The notes under the pieces were generated by a model that ran no database searches, had not been told where the DNA came from, and saw only the letters and a program-made list of their open reading frames with translations. Shown piece after piece: positions 1 to 7,705 of a stretch of DNA of 64,000 nt; position 1 is the stretch's first letter; every line of letters begins with the position of its first letter. The position numbers and the translations under genes were made by a program. Source of the stretch: Sphingobacterium olei (lineage in GTDB: Bacteria; Bacteroidota; Bacteroidia; Sphingobacteriales; Sphingobacteriaceae); NCBI RefSeq assembly GCF_005048855.1, contig NZ_SUME01000002.1, forward strand, positions 539,057-603,056, in the 5' to 3' direction.

Positions 1-1792
1 AGTACGCATCCAATGGCTCTCCCCAAGGTGTGAGTATGCCTTTGTAGTTAACCGGACCGATTTTGTCCAGATCCCGAAAGCCCTCTCCTCCCTGTACACG
101 GCCGGGGTTGTCGTGTGAATTCCACAACCACAGGTAATGTCCGATGGTTTCGTTTTTCACCGAATCCGCTAAACGGATTTTTGTCTGTAGGATCTCCGAG
201 AACCGTTCTTCACTGTATTCATTATGATTTGGCAAATAAGGGCCTTCACTGTGCAATTCCAGACTTCTCCAAGCTCCGTACTCACCAACCAGCACCTGAC
301 GCTTCAGATCCTCTCCATAGGTATTATGGTGCCCCCCATAGGTTCCGGTCCAATTCTGAGGCACATCCCAATCCGTGCCGCTACCGCCGTTACAGGTAGT
401 CACCAGGCGCTGAATAGACGCAGTAGGATCCATACTACGGATAATGTCCGTACACTCCCGTGCGAATTCCTCGGGAAGCGTACTTTCGTTTTCTAATCCC
501 CATAAAAATATGGAAGGACTGTTCCTTCGTTCTTTCACCCAATCACGGAGTAAATTTTTAAAGTTTTCCCGAAAGGCTTCATTGTCAAACCAAATGTGTG
601 CCGCCATCTGTGTCCACAATAAAATTCCATTTTCATCCCAAAATTGTTGATATCGCAAATTGTGCGGTTGATGTGCATCCCGGAAAGAATTAAATCCTAA
701 TGATTTCATTTCCCGAACACGTGCAGAAATTTCTTCGTCCGCAAAAGCATGCGAATTTCCGAGTTTATGTTCGTATTCCGCAATTCCGTGTATAAAAACT
801 GCCTTATCGTTTACAAACAACTGATTTTTTCCGTTTGGCAACAGCCCTTTTGGCCAGCTGATTTTACGGATACCATAAGGCGTAATGAGCCGGTCTAATA
901 TCGTTTTACCATCAGCTATCGTGGTCTCCACTTGATACAAATAAGGCTTATCGGGAGACCATAAGTTAGGATTTGAGACCTGTAGACCGTGTAATCTAAA
1001 TTCCGCTTCTTTATTCGCAGCAACGGTTACTATCTGCGACGATTTTGCAACCTCTTTACCCGCGGCATCCACTACGCGCGTTTCTAGGGTTAGCCTTCGT
1101 TTACGAAGAGACGTGTTATTGACCTCCACGGTTTGTTGAATGACTGCTCGCCGCCGGTCGACCTTTTCGTCATTCCAGTAATGAACGCCAAATGGAACGA
1201 TATTTACCTCGTTCTTAATAATTAAGGATACTGGCCTGAAAATACCGAGTGGTTGCGAGCCTTCCGAAAATCCCCGTTCCGGTGAACAACCGCCATCTAC
1301 CCAAGGGAGATCGCGAATATCGGCAGGATGATCGGCCCGTACCGCGAGAATATTTTCTTTACCATCTGTACGTATGGCATCCGTTACATCTAGCGTAAAC
1401 GTGGTGCGTCCGCCTGCATGATAACCCACGCGCTTCTCGTTGAGCCACACCGTAGCATAGGATCCTACACCCTCAAAAAACAGGTAATATCGCTTGTTAT
1501 TTTCTTTACTCTTCAGTTTAAACGTTTTCCGATACCAGGCATACCCATGTAAATTGCCGTGTAGCTGACGTCGGTAGCCACCGTACTGATCCCAATTATG
1601 CGGCACCTGCACCTGCTTCCATTGCGAGATCGCATTGAAATCAAGCCGTTGGAACCCCTCATATTTAGCCGTATCCACTTCGTCCATTACAGTAGTCCAA
1701 CCTGTATCTAGTGAAATCTGCTCGCGTGGAATCTGCGCATAGGAGATAAATGGGAAAATTAGAACCAGAATAAAATAACCGTATCGGAACAT
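1..1792 (-). CDS. Glycoside hydrolase family 2 (beta-galactosidase-like), C-terminus cut by window edge
   Basis: The frame is open from an ATG at 1792 to the left edge, giving 597 residues with no stop. Seen: a signal peptide (MFRYGYFILVLIFPFISYAQ), an N-terminal sugar-binding jelly-roll (about 20-190) with the typical VPHNWD and WLN segments, an immunoglobulin-like domain, then a TIM barrel. Asn435-Glu436 sits in LWGLENEST, the GH2 acid/base position, and Glu504 in VGEYGAW is the likely nucleophile. Family knowledge: GH2 enzymes are retaining exo-beta-galactosidases, glucuronidases, mannosidases and relatives; the exact sugar cannot be read here. The start lies 1 base after the stop of the upstream GH95 gene, so it is the last visible gene of a hydrolase operon. 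Probably periplasmic. The missing C-terminal end is due to the window boundary, not a lesion that can be seen. Confidence 0.88.
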   Translation of the reverse strand, partial: MFRYGYFILVLIFPFISYAQIPREQISLDTGWTTVMDEVDTAKYEGFQRLDFNAISQWKQVQVPHNWDQYGGYRRQLHGNLHGYAWYRKTFKLKSKENNKRYYLFFEGVGSYATVWLNEKRVGYHAGGRTTFTLDVTDAIRTDGKENILAVRADHPADIRDLPWVDGGCSPERGFSEGSQPLGIFRPVSLIIKNEVNIVPFGVHYWNDEKVDRRRAVIQQTVEVNNTSLRKRRLTLETRVVDAAGKEVAKSSQIVTVAANKEAEFRLHGLQVSNPNLWSPDKPYLYQVETTIADGKTILDRLITPYGIRKISWPKGLLPNGKNQLFVNDKAVFIHGIAEYEHKLGNSHAFADEEISARVREMKSLGFNSFRDAHQPHNLRYQQFWDENGILLWTQMAAHIWFDNEAFRENFKNLLRDWVKERRNSPSIFLWGLENESTLPEEFARECTDIIRSMDPTASIQRLVTTCNGGSGTDWDVPQNWTGTYGGHHNTYGEDLKRQVLVGEYGAWRSLELHSEGPYLPNHNEYSEERFSEILQTKIRLADSVKNETIGHYLWLWNSHDNPGRVQGGEGFRDLDKIGPVNYKGILTPWGEPLDAY

Positions 1793-1793
1793 A

Positions 1794-4580
1794 TTAATTT
1801 ATCTGTTTTAAATTTGAATCGAATCTGTAGGTCTTTCCTTTTTCCGTATCTAGCTGGATAGTATGGTCTTTGTACTTTAGTAGTAATGGCTTGCCGGCTG
1901 TGGACCGCACCTGCAACGTGCTCAACGTATCATCGTCCCAAACCATGTCTACTTCAAATCCTCCTCGTGCTCTTATCCCTTTTATACTACCCACAGCAAG
2001 GTACGCCGGCAAAGTGGGTAATATCTCGATGTATGAAAGATGGCTCTGGAGAAACAATTCGGCAATTCCTGCTGCACCACCGAAATTTCCATCAATTTGG
2101 AAAGGAGGATGCGCATCAAAAAGATTTGGATAAGATCCGCCATTGCTATCTGCCGGACGCAACAGCATTTTTATCATATTCAGCGTATGATCGCTATCTT
2201 GCAGGCGTGCCCAAAAATTGATTTTCCAAGCCAGGCTCCAACCCGTCCCCTCATCGCCACGCATTGTCAGCGTTTGTTTTGCCGCATCCATCAATGCCGG
2301 TGTCGCTTCTTTGTTGATTTCATTCCCAGGGTGTAATCCCCACAAATGGGATACATGTCTGTGTTTGTTTTCTGGATCGTCCTTGTCCTCCAACCACTCC
2401 TGTAGCTGTCCGTATTTCCCGATTTGGTTAGGCGCAATCTTCGCGTGCATCTGTATGATGGAATCCCTTAGAGCCGCATCGCTATTCACTATATCCGACG
2501 ACTGTATAAAGATGTTAAATAGGGCCCGAATAATCTGATGATCCATTGTGGGGCCTTTGACCAAGCCGCCGTTTTCGGGCGAATTTGACGGCGTACTCAC
2601 GAGCCAACCAGTTGATTTGTCTTCGACAAGTACGTCTTTGAAAAATAAGGTCGCCCCTTTTATAATGTCGTAGTAATCTGCTATAAATTGAGGGTCTTGA
2701 TTAAACTGATAGTGTTCCCACAGATGAGTCACCAGCCAGGCTCCGCCCGTAGGCCATATGCCATGATTGGAGTTGTTAATGGGAGCTGTACCACGCCATA
2801 TATCGGTATTATGGTGTAGTACCCATCCCCGCGCGTTGTAGTACGATTTAGCGGTTTTCGTACCTGCAACCTGTAGCTCCCGAATCATCTGAAATAACGG
2901 CGTATGCAGCTCACGCAGATTCAGCACCTCGGTTGGCCAATAATTCATCTCTAGGTTGATGTTGGTGGTGTATTTACTTCCCCATGATGGTTCAAGCTGG
3001 TGGTTCCACACGCCCTGTAAATTGGCGGGCTGTGTACCCTCGCGCGAACTGGCAATTTGTAGATATCGGCCATACTGCACGTAAAGTGCTACAAATGAAG
3101 GATCGACATCCTTATCGAAATTGGTTAAACGCACGTCGGTCGCTAGTTGGCTTTGCTTGCCTAAATCGATCGCAAAACGATCGTAAAGATGCTTATAATC
3201 TTTCCGATGGGCCTGCGCGAATTCGTCGAAGGATTGGTGGGCCATTCTTTCTTGTACGGCCAACGCCTTTTTATAACCATCGCCTGTAATATCCTTGTAA
3301 TTCACAAAATTAGTCGCCGCCGAAAGGTATACATAGGCCTCATCGGCATCTTTGACTTCCAGCGTATTGTCGACCATACGAGCAGTACCGTTCTTTAACT
3401 TAATACGGACAACACTGACACCAACCAACCCGCCGTCCTTAACATTTACCGTTAAGGAAAGCGTATTCTCATCTACTTTCTCGATCTTATGCTGCGCATG
3501 CTTGGTTCCTAATGCAAGCTTAAAGCTTATACTTTTCTTTTTATTTGCGGCAAGTTGGATGCCGATTGCCTGATCTGGAAAACTTGCCAGATAGGTACGT
3601 CGGTATTGTACTCCCCGAGTCGTATAAGTTACCTCCGCTAAACCTTCATCCAAATTCAATACCCGCTTATAATCCGTCGCGGTTTCATGTGGAAAAGATA
3701 ATTTCAGTACGCCAAATGGTTGATAAGACGCCTGATAACTACCCACTTTGGGGGGATTCGCGTCCTGTACGTGGTATTTCCAGTGGCCGTTTAGGGAATG
3801 CTTAAGCCCCTCACTATCGACCAAGCCAATGTGCTGGGTTGTATCTTTGTATCCAGCAATTCCACCCTTACCGAATAAGTTAATCACCTGAACGGCTATC
3901 ACATTTTTCCCTTCATGTAGCACATTTTTGGGTATTTTATACCCTCGTTTAACAGCTTCACCCTTGGTATTTCCAACCAATATGCCGTTAATGTAGGTAT
4001 AATCAATATCCCTAACGCGATTCAGATCGAGTACCCAGTCTTTTAATAAATCTGCTTTGGATAGATCAAATTCTTTGCGAAACCACAGGGCGCCATCCAG
4101 TCCTTCCAATCCCACCGATTCCCACCCCTCATAAGCGGGAACAACTAAGTTTTTCCATCGGGAGTCGTCAAAACTAAATGCTGAAGGACCATCCTGTTGT
4201 CCAGGTATTTCACTTACTTTCTTCAGCCATTCGCTGTTATCTTCGGTCTCACTTTTCAATCCCATGAATTCACTCATGGCCAATTCTTCTGCTCGCTTCT
4301 GATTGCCAACCTCCAGTAAATAACGAATGCTATCTAAATAATGATGGGCATTCTTTGCATTATAATTACGCGGAGCACCTGTCCAAAGGGTTTCTTCATT
4401 AAATTGAATTTCATCTTCAGCTACGCCCCCATATATCATCGCCCCCAGCTTACCATTTCCAATAGGCAAGGCCTCTTCCCATACCTTCGCAGGAGAAGAA
4501 TACCATAGTTTATATTGTGCAAATGATAAGTTTGCACAAAACAGAAGTAGGAATAGTAAAGAGAAACGCGTCAAATACAT
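1794..4580 (-). CDS. GH95 alpha-L-fucosidase / alpha-L-galactosidase with inserted sugar-binding domain
   Basis: A 928-residue secreted protein with a signal peptide at 1-21. The N-terminal beta domain opens with the GH95 signature YSSPAKVWEEALPIGNGKLG. The helical barrel has Asn540-Ile-Asn542 in YTTNINLEMNYWP, Glu728 in LQEWLED, the RHVSHLWGLHPG motif, and Asp830 in FQIDGNFGG. These match the paired Asn, Glu and Asp residues that activate water in inverting GH95 enzymes. The family removes alpha-1,2-L-fucose or alpha-L-galactose caps. It is longer than usual (about 780): residues about 112-290 resemble a GH2-type sugar-binding jelly-roll (SRWKNLVVPAYEGW, ALWFRKEF, TYINGILVGNTKG) spliced into the N-terminal domain. 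It sits in a hydrolase operon, 6 bases after GH28 and 1 before GH2. With a polygalacturonase next door, a pectic fucose or L-galactose is the likely target. Confidence 0.92.
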   Translation of the reverse strand: MYLTRFSLLFLLLFCANLSFAQYKLWYSSPAKVWEEALPIGNGKLGAMIYGGVAEDEIQFNEETLWTGAPRNYNAKNAHHYLDSIRYLLEVGNQKRAEELAMSEFMGLKSETEDNSEWLKKVSEIPGQQDGPSAFSFDDSRWKNLVVPAYEGWESVGLEGLDGALWFRKEFDLSKADLLKDWVLDLNRVRDIDYTYINGILVGNTKGEAVKRGYKIPKNVLHEGKNVIAVQVINLFGKGGIAGYKDTTQHIGLVDSEGLKHSLNGHWKYHVQDANPPKVGSYQASYQPFGVLKLSFPHETATDYKRVLNLDEGLAEVTYTTRGVQYRRTYLASFPDQAIGIQLAANKKKSISFKLALGTKHAQHKIEKVDENTLSLTVNVKDGGLVGVSVVRIKLKNGTARMVDNTLEVKDADEAYVYLSAATNFVNYKDITGDGYKKALAVQERMAHQSFDEFAQAHRKDYKHLYDRFAIDLGKQSQLATDVRLTNFDKDVDPSFVALYVQYGRYLQIASSREGTQPANLQGVWNHQLEPSWGSKYTTNINLEMNYWPTEVLNLRELHTPLFQMIRELQVAGTKTAKSYYNARGWVLHHNTDIWRGTAPINNSNHGIWPTGGAWLVTHLWEHYQFNQDPQFIADYYDIIKGATLFFKDVLVEDKSTGWLVSTPSNSPENGGLVKGPTMDHQIIRALFNIFIQSSDIVNSDAALRDSIIQMHAKIAPNQIGKYGQLQEWLEDKDDPENKHRHVSHLWGLHPGNEINKEATPALMDAAKQTLTMRGDEGTGWSLAWKINFWARLQDSDHTLNMIKMLLRPADSNGGSYPNLFDAHPPFQIDGNFGGAAGIAELFLQSHLSYIEILPTLPAYLAVGSIKGIRARGGFEVDMVWDDDTLSTLQVRSTAGKPLLLKYKDHTIQLDTEKGKTYRFDSNLKQIN

Positions 4581-4586
4581 GTGATC

Positions 4587-6158
4587 TTATCTAGTTATGT
4601 TATTTTGGATTTTCAAGGCTTTATTTTCTCCTTTTATCAGCTGCTTTACATTGGAAAAATTGTTATTGTGAACAGAAATATCTGCATTTTCACTTCCAAT
4701 CAATTCGAGGTATAGATTAGTCCCAAGATAAGGGAAATTATTTTGGATATTCACATACTTTGCCTCTTCCAATACGATCAAAGCTTTATCTGGATGTGGC
4801 GTATAGTTCTGAACTTTTTGGATATCCATAAACTCCACATTCTTCACTTTAATCAATGGCTCATTCGCAACGTCTACCTGCACATTCTGAAAACTGATAT
4901 TTTTGGCATTCTCCAATGAAAAGCCGGATTGCGCTTGCATGTTAATATTTGAAAAGCTGACATTTTCAACAGGCATCTCCAAAAGTCCTCTTATAAGTCC
5001 TACGCGATTTGTATTTCCCGCCATATCGCTAATGAAAATATTCTTAAACGCAGGGGTTCTTTCGGATACCGGTTCTACTTCTGTTGTGGCATATTGCATA
5101 TCCATCACGATCGCCTGATCGCGAATATTACGCATCACGATATTACTTACGCGGATATTTTCTACCACTCCACCGCGTCCTCTAGCCGTCTTCAGGCGAA
5201 TACCGCGATCTGTTCCATCAAAAACACAATTCGAAATAACGATATTTTTTACACCTCCCGACATTTCACTGCCAATGACTACCCCGCCGTGCCCGCGTAG
5301 CATGGTGCAGTTCGTAATGGTGTAATTCTCTGCCGGAATATTTACTTTTCTTCCGGATCGATCTTTACCCGACTTAATCGTAATACAATCATCTCCTACA
5401 CTGATATGACTATTCGCGATATGTACATTTTGGCAAGATTCCGGATTAATCCCGTCCGTATTAGGTGAAGGCGGATTATCGATCGTGATACCATCGATCG
5501 TTACATTATTACAATACTGTGGATTGATCGTCCAAAACGGAGAGTTCTGGATTTTTATATCTTTTATCTGCACATTGTTGCAGTTTAAAAATTGTATAAA
5601 CGGAGGGCGCAAAAAACCTCTTTCTACCCAACCGGGTAAATCTGGAGCGAGTACATCCTTATTCAACCGTTTGAATTCTTTTTGCCACTTACTGTCTTCC
5701 GTCAACTTTTTGACCTCAACCTCCGAAAACCGCCACCAATTCTTACCATGCCCATCTATTAAACCTCTTCCTACGATGGCGATATTTTCTAACCCATTGC
5801 CATAAAATAAAGGCGAAAAATTAGTTACTTCGGTGCCTTCCCAACGGGATTCTACCATGGGCAGGTAATGATCAAAATTGTCACTGAAGTGTAGTTCTGC
5901 TCCGGCTTCAATATGTATCGTGATATTACTTTTCAAATGAATAGGGCCTGTCAGGTATTTTCCTGCCGGAAAATAAACCGTTCCGCCTCCTTTGTTCGCT
6001 GCGGCATCAATCGCCTTTTTTATTGCCTGTGTATTGATAGCCGAACTATCATTTTTCGCACCAAAATCCATCACGTTAAAGAATTCCTGTGCGCCTGCCT
6101 CCGCTCCAAATAGGAAAGAGACACCAATTAAAAATCCGGTCAATAGTTTTTTAAGCAT
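4587..6158 (-). CDS. GH28 polygalacturonase-type pectinase
   Basis: A 523-residue protein with a signal peptide (cleavage near 23, after EAGA). It is a right-handed beta-helix with repeated NITI / NVTI / NVHI turns. All GH28 active-site motifs are present: N233-T-D-G, D256-D257 in VGDDC, G289-H-G, and R321-L-K. The family hydrolyses alpha-galacturonosyl linkages in homogalacturonan or rhamnogalacturonan by inversion; exo or endo action cannot be decided from sequence alone. The 5' half has the usual Bacteroidota opening (FNVMDFGAKND, FPAGKYLTGPIHLKSN). It is the third gene of the minus-strand operon, 1 base after the MGH1-like gene and 6 before GH95. It is the strongest evidence that the locus acts on pectin. 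Confidence 0.93.
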   Translation of the reverse strand: MLKKLLTGFLIGVSFLFGAEAGAQEFFNVMDFGAKNDSSAINTQAIKKAIDAAANKGGGTVYFPAGKYLTGPIHLKSNITIHIEAGAELHFSDNFDHYLPMVESRWEGTEVTNFSPLFYGNGLENIAIVGRGLIDGHGKNWWRFSEVEVKKLTEDSKWQKEFKRLNKDVLAPDLPGWVERGFLRPPFIQFLNCNNVQIKDIKIQNSPFWTINPQYCNNVTIDGITIDNPPSPNTDGINPESCQNVHIANSHISVGDDCITIKSGKDRSGRKVNIPAENYTITNCTMLRGHGGVVIGSEMSGGVKNIVISNCVFDGTDRGIRLKTARGRGGVVENIRVSNIVMRNIRDQAIVMDMQYATTEVEPVSERTPAFKNIFISDMAGNTNRVGLIRGLLEMPVENVSFSNINMQAQSGFSLENAKNISFQNVQVDVANEPLIKVKNVEFMDIQKVQNYTPHPDKALIVLEEAKYVNIQNNFPYLGTNLYLELIGSENADISVHNNNFSNVKQLIKGENKALKIQNNITR

Positions 6159-6159
6159 T

Positions 6160-7692
6160 TTAATTTAAGTTTATTTTAATATTCTTTAGCTTACTTGCAT
6201 GTGTAACTTGATGTCCATCTGCATATACTGTAAAGCCTTTTCCTTTGTTGTATTTTTTTCCATCTTCATCCCAATAAATGGCTATATCTTTTCCATGATA
6301 CCTTAGGTTAGTCAACGCAAAATATGTCCATTTTCCGGAAGGAATCAACGGTTTTACTTCCAGTATATTTCCAACCTGTGGTTTCAGTCCAATCAAATCC
6401 TGTATGATCACATCCACGAAGGTGGAGTGATTATAAAATTTGCTTCTTGGATCGTCGCCCTTCAACCATTCGCCTGTAATTTCATCCTGATATTCGCCGA
6501 TATATGGTTTTCCGTCCATTACATGCGATTGCGCATATTTCTGTACCTCTTGATAGAAATCCGTTTTCTTGACCTTTCCGTTGTGTTTATAATCCGCCAG
6601 CAGATTGGCCATACCTCTTAATGTCTGTGAGGTTGCAAATGGCCAAACTGCACCATCCCATTCGCATCCATGCCCGGATCCTCTCGTCCTAAAGGTTGGC
6701 TCTCTTCTTTCGGCTGTCGTTAAGCCCCAAGGTGCATTGAAACCAGCCGTATCCAATATCTGGTTCCAAGCTGCGGCATATTCCTTTTTGTCGGCTGGGA
6801 TATGAAAATACCAAGGAATAAAACCTATTGCCTCCCGTGCATTGTGCAAATCGCCATTCGGTAATTTCGTCTTAAAAAATTTATCTTCTTTATCCCACAG
6901 TGAATCGATTAGTTTTGGCTTTAAAGTATTCGCTTTTTGTTGGTATTTTACTTTTAAATCTACATTACCTACAATTTCTGCAATCTCAGCTAGGGCTTTT
7001 GCATTGGCATACATGTAACTGTTGATCGTAGGACGCATATTTTCATCTCTCCTGCTTCCGGAAACAGATTCTTCCATCCCGTCCTTTACATCGTGCTGCC
7101 AAAACAACCCATTAGGCAACTGGCGCTCTTCCTCCCATTTTTCGTAATCCAGGTCTAAGTCCTTTATCCGACTGGACAGATAGGATGTATTATTCGAAAC
7201 CTTATGATAGGCCAGCAGGGCATCCGGCAACCAGGAACTGAACTGATGAAACCGAGGTCTTGATTCTCCCTCATCTGCTTTGTAAAGCCAGAAATCAATG
7301 TATTCTTTTAAAAAATCGTTATTTCGCAGCCAGCGCCCTTCGTAAAGGTGGTGTGCTAATGCGCAGCTGATGGAATTGAACTTTCCGGCATGTTTTACCG
7401 GTTCTATAAACTCGGTTACAATTGTTCCTTCGGGTGTAGCCTTAATGTGCTTGCGGTATGACCACCACCGAAAGTAATATATCTCTTCTATATTTTCGTC
7501 GGGGCATTCAAAAAGAGGGACATTGGCATTAAGCCACTCTCCAGAGCTTTTATTATCGATTAAATTAATAACCGCTTCGTTGTCCTGGTTATTAAATTTC
7601 GTCACATATCTTTCCAATTTTGTTCTGAGATCGACCTGCCCTATGGCTAAACAGGGTAATAATAATAACAGAAACAATGAATGTCTTCTCAT
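6160..7692 (-). CDS. MGH1-like six-hairpin glycoside hydrolase, secreted
   Basis: A 510-residue protein with a signal peptide (MRRHSLFLLLLLPCLAIG). The body looks like an (alpha/alpha)6 barrel of the mannosylglycerate-hydrolase-like / GH63-related clan: FRWWSYRKHI near residue 80, PTINSYMYANAKALAEIAE, GHGCEWDGAVWPFATSQT with Asp346, and NHSTFVDVIIQDLIGL near 430, followed by a C-terminal beta domain. The WDG..W.F and late NHSTF segments are usual for that clan, but I cannot name the family number, substrate or catalytic pair with confidence. It starts 13 bases after the first gene of the operon and ends 1 base before GH28. Inferred role: exo-acting removal of a sugar from an oligosaccharide in the periplasm. 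It could instead be a rhamnosidase-like or trehalase-like enzyme. Confidence 0.75.
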   Translation of the reverse strand: MRRHSLFLLLLLPCLAIGQVDLRTKLERYVTKFNNQDNEAVINLIDNKSSGEWLNANVPLFECPDENIEEIYYFRWWSYRKHIKATPEGTIVTEFIEPVKHAGKFNSISCALAHHLYEGRWLRNNDFLKEYIDFWLYKADEGESRPRFHQFSSWLPDALLAYHKVSNNTSYLSSRIKDLDLDYEKWEEERQLPNGLFWQHDVKDGMEESVSGSRRDENMRPTINSYMYANAKALAEIAEIVGNVDLKVKYQQKANTLKPKLIDSLWDKEDKFFKTKLPNGDLHNAREAIGFIPWYFHIPADKKEYAAAWNQILDTAGFNAPWGLTTAERREPTFRTRGSGHGCEWDGAVWPFATSQTLRGMANLLADYKHNGKVKKTDFYQEVQKYAQSHVMDGKPYIGEYQDEITGEWLKGDDPRSKFYNHSTFVDVIIQDLIGLKPQVGNILEVKPLIPSGKWTYFALTNLRYHGKDIAIYWDEDGKKYNKGKGFTVYADGHQVTHASKLKNIKINLN

Positions 7693-7705
7693 ATTTACTT
7701 TCTAT

